From assembly GCF_900635445.1 (NCBI RefSeq), contig NZ_LR134117.1:2914001-2978000 (forward strand): a stretch of 64,000 nt of DNA. The letters run 5' to 3'. Below, piece after piece: positions 14,771-24,628 of this stretch (position 1 is the stretch's first letter; the number at the start of each line of letters is the position of its first letter). The notes under the pieces are model-generated. The model was given only the letters and a program-made list of their open reading frames with translations, was not told the DNA's origin and searched no databases. Origin of the DNA: Serratia odorifera. Lineage in GTDB: Bacteria; Pseudomonadota; Gammaproteobacteria; Enterobacterales; Enterobacteriaceae. Position numbers and translations under genes: made by a program.

Positions 14771-17050
14771 ATGGACGAACAGCTCAAACAGAGTGCTCTT
14801 GATTTCCATCAGTTTCCGGTCCCAGGGAAGATCCAGGTATCGCCAACCAAACCCCTGGCAACGCAACGCGATCTGGCGCTGGCCTATTCGCCGGGCGTCG
14901 CCGCACCCTGCCTGGAAATCGCGGCCGATCCACTGGCGGCCTACAAATACACCGCGCGTGGCAATCTGGTGGCGGTGATCTCCAACGGGACGGCGGTGCT
15001 GGGGTTGGGCAATATCGGCGCGCTGGCCGGCAAGCCGGTGATGGAAGGCAAGGGCGTGCTGTTCAAGAAGTTTTCCGGCATTGACGTGTTTGACATTGAG
15101 GTCGATGAGCTCGATCCCGACAAGCTGATCGACGTGATTGCCGCGTTGGAGCCAACCTTCGGCGGTATTAATCTGGAAGATATCAAAGCGCCGGAATGCT
15201 TCTATATCGAGAAGAAACTGCGCGAGCGCATGAAGATCCCGGTCTTCCATGACGATCAGCACGGTACGGCGATCATTACCACCGCGGCGGTGCTTAACGG
15301 TTTGCGGGTGGTGAAGAAAAACATTTCCGACGTGCGGCTGGTGGTGTCTGGTGCCGGCGCCGCATCGATCGCCTGCCTCAACCTGCTGGTGGCGCTGGGG
15401 CTGCGTCAGCAGAACATTACGGTGTGCGACTCCAAGGGCGTGATTTACAAAGGTCGCGACGCCAAAATGGAAGAAACCAAAGCGGCATATGCGATTGACG
15501 ACAACGGCCAGCGCACGCTGGCGGACGCTATCCCGAACGCCGACATCTTCCTTGGCTGTTCCGGCCCTGGCGTGCTGACGCAGGAAATGGTGAAGACCAT
15601 GGCCAGGGATCCGCTGATCATGGCGCTGGCCAACCCGGAACCGGAGATCCTGCCGCCACTGGCCAAGGCGGTACGTCCGGACGCCATCATTTGTACCGGT
15701 CGTTCCGACTATCCCAACCAGGTCAATAACGTCCTGTGCTTCCCGTTCATTTTCCGCGGCGCGCTGGACGTTGGCGCGACGACCATCAACGAGGAAATGA
15801 AGTTGGCTTGCGTACACGCCATCGCCGATTTGGCGCTGGCTGAACAGAGCGACGTGGTAGCGTCGGCCTATGGCGATCAGGATCTGTCGTTCGGGCCGGA
15901 ATACATCATTCCCAAACCGTTCGACCCGCGCCTGATCGTCAAGATTGCGCCGGCGGTGGCCAAGGCGGCGATGGAGTCCGGCGTGGCGATGCGGCCGATT
16001 GAGGACTTCGATGCCTACGTTGAGAAACTCAGCGAGTTCGTTTACAAAACCAACCTGTTCATGAAGCCGATTTTTTCGCAGGCGAAGAAAGAGGTGAAAC
16101 GCGTGGTACTGGCGGAGGGCGAGGAAGAGCGCGTACTGCATGCCACCCAGGAGCTGATTTCACAAGGGTTGGCGTTCCCAATTCTGGTTGGGCGCCCGAG
16201 CGTGATCGAAATGCGCTTGAAGAAACTGGGTCTGCAAATGATCCCGGGCAAGGATTTCGAAGTGGTCAACAACGAATCCGATCCGCGCTTCAAGGAATAT
16301 TGGGGTGAGTACTACCAGATAATGAAACGCCGTGGCGTGTCGCAAGAGCAGGCGCGGCGGGCGGTGATCGGCAACCCGACGCTGATCGCCGCCATTATGC
16401 TGCATCGCGGTGAGGCTGACGCGATGATTTGCGGCACCATTGGCAGTTACCATGAACATTATGATGTGGTTAAAAACGTGTTCGGCTTCCGTGAAGGTGC
16501 GCACGTCGCCGGGGCGATGAACGCCTTGCTGCTGCCAAGCGGCAACACCTTTATCGCCGATACCTACGTCAATGACGATCCTACGCCGGAGCAGCTGGCG
16601 GAAATCACCCTGATGGCGGCAGAAACGGTACGCCGCTTCGGCATTGAACCGAAGGTGGCGCTGTTGTCGCACTCCAGTTTCGGCACCTCCGACTGCCCGG
16701 CGGCGCGCAAAATGCGTAAAACGCTGGAACTGGTCAACGCCATGGCGCCGGAGCTGGAAATCGACGGCGAGATGCACGGTGATGCTGCACTGGTGGAAAG
16801 CATTCGTCACGATCTGATGCCGGACAGCCCGTTAAAAGGAGCGGCCAATGTGCTGATCATGCCAAACATGGAAGCTGCGCGCATCAGCTACAACCTGCTG
16901 CGGGTGTCTTCTTCGGAAGGGGTGACCGTGGGGCCGGTGCTGATGGGGGTTGCCAAGCCGGTGCATATCCTGACGCCGATCGCCTCGGTGCGCCGCATCG
17001 TCAATATGGTGGCGCTGGCGGTGGTCGAGGCGCAAACCACGCCATTGTGA
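14771..17050 (+). CDS. maeB: MaeB, NADP-dependent malic enzyme
   Basis: MaeB decarboxylates malate to pyruvate, making NADPH. The protein has 759 residues, as in E. coli. An N-terminal malic enzyme domain (about 1-425) holds the KFSGIDVFDIEVDELD and FHDDQHGTA motifs. A C-terminal phosphotransacetylase-like regulatory domain follows (about 430-759). I chose the ATG at 14771 (MDEQLKQSALDF) with AAAGGAA upstream. The 861-codon open frame from 14465 runs back through chiZ and is not coding there. It lies close to talA, as in E. coli, with the chitin cluster between. Confidence 0.96.
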   Translation: MDEQLKQSALDFHQFPVPGKIQVSPTKPLATQRDLALAYSPGVAAPCLEIAADPLAAYKYTARGNLVAVISNGTAVLGLGNIGALAGKPVMEGKGVLFKKFSGIDVFDIEVDELDPDKLIDVIAALEPTFGGINLEDIKAPECFYIEKKLRERMKIPVFHDDQHGTAIITTAAVLNGLRVVKKNISDVRLVVSGAGAASIACLNLLVALGLRQQNITVCDSKGVIYKGRDAKMEETKAAYAIDDNGQRTLADAIPNADIFLGCSGPGVLTQEMVKTMARDPLIMALANPEPEILPPLAKAVRPDAIICTGRSDYPNQVNNVLCFPFIFRGALDVGATTINEEMKLACVHAIADLALAEQSDVVASAYGDQDLSFGPEYIIPKPFDPRLIVKIAPAVAKAAMESGVAMRPIEDFDAYVEKLSEFVYKTNLFMKPIFSQAKKEVKRVVLAEGEEERVLHATQELISQGLAFPILVGRPSVIEMRLKKLGLQMIPGKDFEVVNNESDPRFKEYWGEYYQIMKRRGVSQEQARRAVIGNPTLIAAIMLHRGEADAMICGTIGSYHEHYDVVKNVFGFREGAHVAGAMNALLLPSGNTFIADTYVNDDPTPEQLAEITLMAAETVRRFGIEPKVALLSHSSFGTSDCPAARKMRKTLELVNAMAPELEIDGEMHGDAALVESIRHDLMPDSPLKGAANVLIMPNMEAARISYNLLRVSSSEGVTVGPVLMGVAKPVHILTPIASVRRIVNMVALAVVEAQTTPL

Positions 17051-17072
17051 TAGCACAACGGTGAAGATAACG

Positions 17073-17105
17073 ACGGGGCGAACGGCGGTTTGCCCCGTTT
17101 TTTTT
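17073..17105. terminator. Terminator between convergent maeB and mmuM
   Basis: An inverted repeat ACGGGGC / GCCCCGT is followed by eight T residues on the plus strand. It ends maeB and touches the mmuM stop codon. Confidence 0.85.
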
Positions 17106-18046
17106 AGCGGCTAGCCAGCTGTTCGGCAATCGCCCGGATATCTTTTGGCGTCGTACGGCAACAGCCGCCGATCAGGCGTGCGCCGATCTGCTGCCAGTCG
17201 CCAGCCTGTTCGCTCAGGCTACCGTACTCGCCGCCACAGGCGTGCCAGGTTTTGCTCACCGCGTCATAATGTTCGCCGGAATTGGGATAGACCAGCAGCG
17301 GGAGTGAGGTCAAGGTCGCCAGCGTCTGCAGCGCAGGCGTGACGTTTTCCAGTGCGATGCAGTTGACACCAATCGCCAGTACCTGCGGGTTGTGGTTCAG
17401 CAGGGCGATAACCTCGGTCAGCGGCGTACCGTCGCTGAGGTGATGGCTATCGCGCAGCGTAAAGGAGAACCAGGCGCCGAGCGACGGGAAATCACGCAGC
17501 AGCGTCAGCAGCGCGTGCAGTTCATCGAACGACGGCAGCGTTTCGCACGCCAGCAGATCGACGCCGGCCTGGGCCAGCGCGGCAATGCGCGGCCGGTGGA
17601 AGGCGATCATCTCTGCCGCTGGCAAGCGGTAGTCACCGCGGTATTCCGAGCCGTCGGCAAGAAATGCGCCGTACGGCCCAACCGAACCGGCAATCAGCAG
17701 CGGTTCGGCCTGCGGCCGCTGTGCCAGATAATCGCGACGCGCCTGTTGCGCCCAGCTGCACGCTTTTGGCAATCAGTGCCAATGATTGTTGTTCATCCAG
17801 CCCTCGGCGTAAAAATCCCTGCGGCGTAGCCTGATAGCTGGCGGTGATGGCGCACTGCGCGCCGGCGTTGAAATAGTCCAGATGAACCTGATAAATCAGC
17901 TCGGGATTCTCGATCAGCACCTTGGCAGACCACAGCGGATCGCTGAGATCGCAACCGCGGGTTTCCAGCTCGGTGGCCAGCGCGCCGTCTAAAATCAGCG
18001 AGCGGCCATCGGCCAGCAGTGGGGCGAGCGGGTTATTAACCGACAT
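17104..18046 (-). CDS. mmuM: MmuM, homocysteine S-methyltransferase (apparent frameshift)
   Basis: MmuM transfers a methyl group from S-methylmethionine to homocysteine, giving methionine. Two overlapping frames together give about 313 residues with a typical start (LILDGALATELETRGCDL) and the C-terminal zinc motif GGCCRTTP. The frames join if one base of the C-triplet near 17751-17753 is removed, restoring SVQLAQQARRDY. It overlaps the end of mmuP by 11 bases, the usual mmuP-mmuM operon. I infer a sequencing error rather than a real break. Confidence 0.85.
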
Positions 18047-19459
18047 GTTCTTCTCCTGCATGCAGTAATGATTTTTTCCCGGCGGCGCGGCGGGTCAGAT
18101 AGTACCCGCCGTAGCACACGGCGACAAACGGCAAGCCGCAATACAGTGCGATACGCTGCTCGGGGTCAAATGCCAAACCGATGCAGGCCAGCAGACACAG
18201 GGTAAAGCCGGCGATTGGCGTCAGCGGATAGCCGGGAGCGCGGTATTTCAGGCCGGAAATCGGTTTGCCGCTGCGTAAATACTCACGGCGGAAAGCGTAA
18301 TGCGCAGCGCAGATGCTCAGCCAGACGGCCACCACCGCAAAGCCGGAAATGGCCGACAGGGCAACGAACACCGTGTCCGGCGCGATCACGCTGGTCAGCA
18401 ACGCCAGCACGCCACCGAGCATGCTGAAAGTCAGGGCATTGAACGGAATACCGCGCCGGTTGACGCGTGAAAAATAGGCCGGCAGGGTGCGTTGATTGGC
18501 CAATGACCACAGCATGCGGCCAGAGGCGTATAGACCGGAGTTGGCGGCGGACAGGATGGCGGTCAGGATAACGAAGTTGAAAATATCGGCGGCGTAAGGC
18601 ACGCCAATGCGTTCAAACACCAGCACGAACGGGCTCTTTGCCACGCCGGCCTGCTCCATCGGCAGCAGCGCAGCCAGCACAAATACCGTGCCGATAAAGA
18701 ACACCATCAGGCGGATCACCGTAGTGCGGATTGCCCATGGCACCACCTTTTCCGGGTTTTCGGTTTCGCCCGCGGCGATGCCGATAAGTTCGGTACCGGA
18801 AAAGGCAAAGTTGACGGCCACCATGGTCATCAGGATCGGCAGCGTACCGTTGGGTAACCAGCCTGAGGCGGTCCAGATTGTGCAGGAACGGCGCAGGGGT
18901 ACCGTCCTTCATCGGGATAATGCCGAACAGCGCCGCCCCACCGGAGTACGATGAACGCCAAAATAGTGATCACCTTGATCAGCGAAAACCAGAATTCACT
19001 TTCGGCAAAAAAGCGGGTCGTCACTACGTTCAGCAAGAAGATGGCAATACAGAATACCAGGCACCACAGCCAGACCGGCGATTGCGGGAACCAGTACTGC
19101 ATGCAGAAGCCGGCGGCGGTCAGGCTGGAACCGAGTGCCACCGTCCAGGTCAGCCAATACAGCCACGCCACGGTGTAGCCGGTGCCCGGTCCCAGATAGC
19201 GGGAGGCGTAAACGTGGAACGCGCCGGTTTCCGGCATGGCAACGGATAGCTCACCGAGACACAGCATCACCAGATAAACCACCAACGCACCGATCATATA
19301 GGCCAATAGCGTGCCGAGCGCGCCGGTGGTGGAAATGATATAGCCGGTGTTGAAAAACAGCCCGGTGCCGATCACGCCGCCCAGCGACAGCATCACCAGA
19401 TGCCGGGCTTTCATGGTGCGTTTGAACTGCCCTTCAGCAGGCGTAGGTGATTGCTTCAT
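18036..19459 (-). CDS. mmuP: MmuP, S-methylmethionine permease (two apparent frameshifts)
   Basis: This amino-acid permease of the APC family with 12 membrane segments follows E. coli MmuP from LMLSLGGVIGTGLFFNTGY to the C-terminus. The reading frame is split near 18943 and near 18873. Removing one base at each restores FIVLGGAALFGIIPM and FLHNLTASGW and joins both halves into about 473 residues. MmuP imports S-methylmethionine for MmuM. A MetJ-type operator lies just upstream. Confidence 0.85.
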
Positions 19460-19472
19460 ATTGTATCCGTAT

Positions 19473-19496
19473 AGACGTCTAAGCAGCTAAATGGCT
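19473..19496. promoter_or_regulatory. MetJ operator (met boxes) upstream of mmuP
   Basis: A perfect met box AGACGTCT at 19473-19480 is followed by two weaker 8-base units (AAGCAGCT, AAATGGCT) in tandem, 14 bases upstream of the mmuP start. MetJ binds tandem boxes of this consensus, and mmuPM is in the MetJ regulon in E. coli. Only the first box is a strong match. Confidence 0.65.
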
Positions 19497-19564
19497 AATC
19501 GTTATACCCGCTCTGCGTAATGAAATCAATGCATAGTGCCCGGGTAAGGGCGGATAGTTGTTTG

Positions 19565-19583
19565 TAAATGATAATTGTTATCT
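19565..19583. promoter_or_regulatory. Fur box upstream of the ChaN-like lipoprotein gene
   Basis: The 19-mer TAAATGATAATTGTTATCT closely matches the Fur consensus (GATAATGATAATCATTATC) and lies 35 bases before the ATG at 19618. It predicts iron-dependent repression of the ChaN-like gene. Confidence 0.7.
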
Positions 19584-19617
19584 ATAATGGCCGGACGTTT
19601 TGCAAAAAGGTGACAAG

Positions 19618-20469
19618 ATGAAATTGTGGGTTTTTGTTGCGGCGCTGATGCTGGCGGCCTGTAGCCATTCACCGGTGAACTCGCCTGCCAGGCCGATTGA
19701 TGCAGCGGCGCTGCCGGGAAAAATAACCGATTTACACACCGGCCAGAGCTTGACGCCGGCACAGCTGCTGGAGCGGCTGGCGGCGGCGCCGCGATTGATC
19801 GTCGGCGAGAAGCACGACAATCCCGATCACCATCGCGTTGAGCTGTGGCTGATACAACGCCTGCCTCAGCAGCGGCCGCAGGGCAGTCTGTTATTGGAGA
19901 TGATCAATCCCGACCAGCAGGCGCGGGTCGATGCGTTACAGCAGCAATGGCAAAACGGTAAAACGACGTCGCACGACGATTTGCCGGCTCAGTTGGGCTG
20001 GAAGGCAGGCTGGCCATGGTCGCAGTATGGCGCATTGGTAACCGCCGCGTTGGCGGCGCCGTATCCGCTGATGTCGGCCAATCTGGATCGCAGTGAAATC
20101 ATGGCGTTTTATCAGCATCCTCAACTGCCGCCAGGGGTGGTTTCAACCTCGGCGGCAGTGCGCCAGGCGCTGGCGACCACCATCGAGCAGGCACATGGCG
20201 GCAAACTTGACGCGCCGCAGTTGCAGGCGATGGTCGCCATCCAGCAACAGCGCGATCGGCGGATGGCGCAACGGGTTGCTGGCGGCGGCCCACTCCGAGC
20301 CTGCTGATTGTCGGTGCCTATCATGCATCAAAAGTGGTGGGGGGTGCCGCTGCACATTGAAGATATGCAGCCGGCGGTGAAACCGGCGGTATTGATGCTG
20401 GTCGAACCGGGCGCTGAGGTGAGCAAGGCCCACGCGGATTATCAGTGGGTGTTACCGGCTGCGCATTAG
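19618..20469 (+). CDS. ChaN-family haem/iron-related lipoprotein (three apparent frameshifts)
   Basis: This is a lipoprotein of the ChaN (DUF399) family, which binds haem in related bacteria. The signal peptide has lipobox Cys16 (MLAACSHS). The family motif RLIVGEKHDNPDHH is near residue 61. The frame breaks three times within 70 bases (near 20273, 20289 and 20339). Deleting one base from each short G or C run restores QRLLAAATPSLLIVGAYHAS and KVVGVPLHIEDMQ through to TAG at 20467-20469, about 282 residues. The start has AAGGTGA upstream. It converges on yaiI with a four-base overlap. The Fur box supports an iron or haem role. Confidence 0.8.
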
Positions 20470-20915
20470 CGCCTGGCCTGTACCAGCCATTTATCCAGTT
20501 CGTTGGCGAACAGCTGGCGATCGCGCTGGCTCAGGGCATTCGGGCCACCGGTCTGAATGCCGCTGGCGCGCAGGGTATCCATAAAGTCGCGCATGTTAAG
20601 CCGCTCGCGAATGGTGTCCGGCGTATAGCGTTCACCGCGCGGATTCAGCGCTACCGCGCCTTTTTCCACCACTTCAGCCGCCAGCGGGATATCGGCAGTG
20701 ATCACCAGATCGCCGGCGGCGCAACGGCGGACGATTTCGTTGTCCGCTACGTCAAAACCGGCGGCGACCTGCAACGTGCGCAGGTATTTTGACGGCGGCG
20801 TGCGCAGCGACTGGTTGGCCACCAGCGTGACCAGCGTGGCGGTACGATCGGCTGCACGGAACAGCACTTCTTTGATCACGTTCGGACAGGCGTCCGCATC
20901 AACCCAGATCTGCAT
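20466..20915 (-). CDS. yaiI: YaiI/YqxD family (UPF0178) protein
   Basis: This 149-residue protein has the UPF0178 hallmarks: N-terminal IWVDADACPNVIKEVL and the central GDLVITADIPLA, PIN-like acidic residues that suggest a nuclease fold. The function is not established. It starts two bases after the hemF stop on the same strand, so it is probably co-transcribed with hemF. Confidence 0.88.
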   Translation of the reverse strand: MQIWVDADACPNVIKEVLFRAADRTATLVTLVANQSLRTPPSKYLRTLQVAAGFDVADNEIVRRCAAGDLVITADIPLAAEVVEKGAVALNPRGERYTPDTIRERLNMRDFMDTLRASGIQTGGPNALSQRDRQLFANELDKWLVQARR

Positions 20916-20917
20916 GT

Positions 20918-21837
20918 TTATTGCTCCTCCAGCCAGTCGCGTACCGGCAGAAAATCACGGTACAGCGCCGCTTCCGGGCTATCTTCCGCCGGTTGGTAGT
21001 TGTATTCCCAGCGTACCAGTGGCGGCATTGACATCAAAATGGATTCGGTACGGCCGCCGGTTTGCAGGCCAAACAGCGTGCCGCGGTCCCACACCAGATT
21101 GAATTCGACGTAACGGCCACGGCGATAGAGTTGGAACTGGCGCTCCTGCTCGCCCCCAGGCCATAGACTTGCGTCTGGCGACGATCGGCAGGTAGGCGTC
21201 GAGGAAGCCGTCGCCGACCGCGCGGGTAAAGGCGAAACAGTGGTCGAAATCCGGCGTATTCAGATCGTCATAGAACAGTCCGCCGATGCCGCGCGCTTCA
21301 TTCCGGTGCTTGATAAAGAAATAATCGTCGCACCATTTTTTGTATTGCGGATAAACCTGCTCGCCGAACGGAGCGCACAGCTGCTGGGCGGTGCGGTGCC
21401 AGTGCACCGCGTCCTCTTTTGAAGCCGTAATAGGGCGTCAGGTCAAAACCGCCGCCAAACCACCAGACCGGCGCTTCGCCCGGCTTTTCGGCGATGAAAA
21501 AACGCACGTTGGCATGACTGGTGGGAATATAGGGGTTGAGCGGATGGATCACCAGCGACACGCCCATCGCCTGGAAGCTGCGGCCGGCCAGTTCGGGGCG
21601 ATGCGCGGTGGCGGAAGCCGGCAACATTGCGCCGGAAACGTGTGAAAAGTTCACCCCGGCCTGTTCGAACACCGCACCGTTGGTCAGCACCCGGCTACGG
21701 CCGCCACCGCCTTCTGCCCGTGTCCAGCGGTCTTCAGTAAACTCGGCGCCGCCGTCGGCCTGCGCCAATTGCTGGCAAATGCGCTCTTGCAGTGCCAGCA
21801 GGAAGGATTTTACTTCAGCGATGTCAGGTAAACTCAT
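20918..21837 (-). CDS. hemF: HemF, oxygen-dependent coproporphyrinogen III oxidase (two apparent frameshifts)
   Basis: HemF converts coproporphyrinogen III to protoporphyrinogen IX in haem synthesis. Conserved blocks are present: EDRWTRAEGGGGRSRVL, the GGGFDLTPYYGF motif, then GIGGLFYDDLN and VEFNLVWDRGTLFGLQTGGR. The frame breaks at the A4 run near 21417 (restoring YYGFKEDAVHWHRTAQ) and the five-base run near 21153 (restoring MAWGEQERQFQLYRR). Corrected length is about 305 residues, close to E. coli HemF. Confidence 0.87.
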
Positions 21838-21911
21838 AGGGGGTGTTCACAGCCTTATACCAATTCCGATAAGCCGCCAAGTATACCCGCAATTCGCCGC
21901 GCTGGCAGCGC

Positions 21912-22803
21912 CTAGCGAGGTTTAGGCTGGTGGGCGTCGTAATATTCGAAGAAATTGACGATGCCATCGGCAATGGCGCGGGCGATTTTTTCGCGGAATG
22001 CGTGGGTGCCCAGCAGACGCTCTTCCTCGGGATTGGTGATAAAGGAGGTTTCCACCAGGATCGACGGTATTGATGGCGATTTCAATACTGCAAACGCCGC
22101 CTGCTCGGTGCTTGGGCTGTGTAAATGGTGTACCGGGCGAATCTGCCCCAGCACATGGCGGCCAAGCGTCAGGCTGTTATTGATGGTATCGGTCTGTACC
22201 AGATCAAACAGCACTGCTGTAGATAATTATCCTGTTGCCGATATTTGCCGCCGGCGACCTCATCGGCGGCGTTTTCGCGTTTCGACAGGTAGCGGGCCAT
22301 TGCGCCTGCTGGCGCCGCGGTTGGAGAGCGCAAAACACCGAGGCACCGCTGGCGCTGGGGCTGGTGAAGCCGTCGGCATGGATGGAAATGAACAGGTCGG
22401 CCTGATGCTGATGGGCAATCTCCACCCGTTGATACAGCGGAATAAATTCATCCTCTTCCCGCGTCAGACGCGCGTCGAGCTGGCGATGCTGCAGGAAACG
22501 GCGTACGTGATTGGCTATCTCCAGCACCACGTGTTTTTCCTGCGAACCTTCGTGCCCCACCGCGCCGGAGTCAATGCCGCCGTGGCCGGGGTCGATCATC
22601 ACCAGTCGTTTACTGCCGGGCGCTTTGGCTGCCGGTTTGCCGTGCGCATTGTGCCGCAGCGCAGCGGGAGAGCCCGCGGCTTGGCTGGCGTGAGGTTTAG
22701 CACCCACCAACGCCAGCGCCAAACCGGAAAGCAACAGTTGGCGGCGAGTCGGGGAAACGGCTAACGGTTTAAAATGCCGAAAAGGATTCATCCTATTTTT
22801 CAT
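21912..22803 (-). CDS. amiA: AmiA, Tat-exported N-acetylmuramoyl-L-alanine amidase (three apparent frameshifts)
   Basis: This zinc amidase cleaves the lactyl-peptide bond of murein during cell separation. A twin-arginine signal (TRRQLLLSGLAL) is at about residues 19-30. Catalytic blocks are MIDPGHGGIDSGAVG, ADLFISIHADGF and ILVETSFITNPEEERLL. Frames join if one base is removed near 22332 and near 22305 and one base is added near 22214, the only apparent deletion in the window, giving about 296 residues. I chose the ATG at 22803 because GAAGGAG precedes it. It is upstream of hemF, as in E. coli. Confidence 0.85.
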
Positions 22804-22984
22804 TACGTTGCGCTCCTTCGAAGGGATAGTTTTGCAACGTTATATCGTATTAAAATGCGTTTATCGACTTGATAACTATTTCCATTTATTAACATTGTTA
22901 CCGCGAATTATCAGTTTGATATTGCGTAAGTGAATAATCACGCGATAATCAGATAAACATCTTAATTAACAGCGGCGAACAACG

Positions 22985-23411
22985 ATGGAAATTCGCGTAT
23001 TTCGACAAGACGACTTTGAAGAAGTCATCACTCTCTGGGAGCGGTGTGATTTGCTGCGGCCATGGAACGATCCGGAAATGGATATCGAGCGCAAGCTGCA
23101 TCATGACGCCGACCTGTTTTTGGTGGGCAGAAGTGGGCGGTGAAGTCGTGGGATCGGTGATGGGAGGGTATGACGGCCATCGTGGTTCTGCCTATTACCT
23201 CGGCGTGCATCCCGACTACCGTGGGCGCGGCATTGCCAATGCGCTGATCAACCGGTTGGAAAAGAAACTGATGGCGCGCGGTTGCCCGAAGATTCAGCTG
23301 ATGGTGCGTGAAGATAACGATACCGTGATCGAAATGTACGAAAAGCTGGGCTATGAGATCCAGGGCATTACCAGCCTGGGTAAACGGCTGATTGAAGATC
23401 AGGAATATTGA
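22985..23411 (+). CDS. ypeA: YpeA, GNAT-family acetyltransferase (apparent frameshift)
   Basis: This GNAT N-acetyltransferase, 141 residues once corrected, has the same length as E. coli YpeA. The start MEIRVFRQDDFEEVITLWER matches the family. The acetyl-CoA binding loop is DYRGRGIANALINRL. The frame is broken at the GGG near 23125-23127, and removal of one G restores LFLVAEVGGEVVGSV. It diverges from amiA, as in E. coli. The substrate is unknown. Confidence 0.87.
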
Positions 23412-23416
23412 AGGGA

Positions 23417-23442
23417 TGCGGGCGGATTAGCCACCGCCCGCC
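23417..23442. terminator. Hairpin between convergent ypeA and the ygiW-like gene
   Basis: The inverted repeat GCGGGCGG / CCGCCCGC lies in the 38-base gap between the two stop codons. There is no strong T-run, so it may be a modest bidirectional terminator. Confidence 0.55.
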
Positions 23443-23449
23443 GCAACGA

Positions 23450-23849
23450 TTACCGTATTTTCTTCAGGCTTTTCACGTCGACTTCGACGTTGCTCCAGTC
23501 TTTGTCCACTTTCCCTTCCAACTGAACTTTGTCTTGCGGGGGTGATGGTTTGACCGTTCCAGCGTTTGTTGTCGATCTCGACAGTCAGCGTGCCGCTGGC
23601 ATCGCGGAAGGTGTAGGTGTCGTCGCCGACGCGTTGTTCAATGTTGCCTTGCAACATCACCCAGGTGTCGTCGCTCATTGATTTCACTTTATCCACCGTG
23701 GTCAGCGCCGCGCTTGGGCCAGAAAAGCCGCCTTGCTGGCTGACCGTCGTCTGGGTTTGCTGTGCACCTGGGCCGCTGAAACCACCTTGTTGTGCCAGTA
23801 CCGGGGTGCTGCACAGGGCGATCAATGCCGCCAGAGTCAGTTTTTTCAT
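23450..23849 (-). CDS. YgiW/YdeI-family periplasmic OB-fold (BOF) stress protein (apparent frameshift)
   Basis: This secreted protein of about 132 residues has a signal peptide ending near VLAQQ and a C-terminal BOF domain (VMLQGNIEQRVGDDTYTFRD). Family members respond to peroxide, metals or antimicrobial peptides. The short segment QQGGFSGP occurs twice, at about residues 20 and 38, giving a tandem-like N-terminus. Removing one base of the run near 23538-23542 restores TPQDKVQLEGKVDKDWSN and a longer C-terminus ending KSLKKIR. This extends the protein past the uncorrected stop. Confidence 0.8.
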
Positions 23850-24021
23850 CGTTAAGCTTCCTTATCTTGGTCAGTGAATCATTAACCCCGAGCACCGGGG
23901 TTGCTTGCTTAGTGGGTTAATTAAAGCACATGGATATTAAGAGCTTCTTAAGCCTGCTCATTGAAAAGCTAAAACAGTGCACCCATCTGTGGAGAATAGA
24001 CGTATTAACAAGGAAGCGGCA

Positions 24022-24483
24022 GTGAAGTCAGCCCCGATATTTTCCCCCGACGATTACGATCAGCACGGCCTGCTGCGGTTGCCGCTGTGGTTTTGGGGGG
24101 TGTTGATCCTGCAGGCACGTACCTGGCTGCTGTTTGTGATGGCTGGCGCGTCACGCCAGCAGGGAGAGAGCATGTTGCAACTGTTCTATCCCGACACCCA
24201 ACGCTTTTGGTACGGCATCGCACTGGGGCTGCCGGCGGCGCTGGCATTTTTGCTGAGTGGGCGACGCGCGCAGTGGCCACGGCTGTGGCGTAGCTGGCGT
24301 TGGGTATTGATGGCGTCGTTGTTGGCAGCGCTGGGCGGCTCGCTGACAGGCGTCTGGCAGCAGGACGGCAATGCGCCGGGGCTGGACGGCATGCTGGCGT
24401 TGTTGGACGTGCTGGCGTTCGCCTACCTGCTGCTGAATGTTCGGTTGAAGGCCTGCTTCGCGCCTGGCGTTGAGCGCGACTGA
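24022..24483 (+). CDS. yfeZ: YfeZ-like inner-membrane protein (DUF2919)
   Basis: This 153-residue protein has about four hydrophobic helices and the YfeZ start motif FSPDDYDQHGLLRLPLWFW. The function is unknown. I chose the GTG at 24022 because AAGGAAG lies 5 bases upstream and E. coli YfeZ begins at the matching residue. An in-frame ATG at 23977 would add 15 residues without a ribosome site. It keeps E. coli order with yfeY and yfeX. Confidence 0.82.
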   Translation: MKSAPIFSPDDYDQHGLLRLPLWFWGVLILQARTWLLFVMAGASRQQGESMLQLFYPDTQRFWYGIALGLPAALAFLLSGRRAQWPRLWRSWRWVLMASLLAALGGSLTGVWQQDGNAPGLDGMLALLDVLAFAYLLLNVRLKACFAPGVERD

Positions 24484-24628
24484 TCTATCGCTTTGCGGCA
24501 CTTTTCGCATTTTACATACTCCAAGCTGGCAACCGATGGCGAAGTGCGAGCAGTTGTGAGAGGCTGATTGGCAGCACGACGCTTATAAATTGAACCGGCC
24601 TATGCCATTAAAGTTAAGGAATTATGAG

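Noticed and set aside
14732..16141. 469-codon reverse open frame across maeB
   Set aside because: It is a shadow of the malic enzyme gene with no family features.
17104..23849. Cluster of genuine pseudogenes (mmuM, mmuP, hemF, amiA, ypeA)
   Set aside because: Each gene keeps complete conserved sequence on both sides of the break and is repaired by a one-base change; other substitutions or stops expected in decaying genes are absent.
23884..23905. CCCCG/CGGGG hairpin upstream of the ygiW-like gene as a terminator
   Set aside because: It has no T-run on either strand and lies in the promoter side of the gene; its role is unclear.
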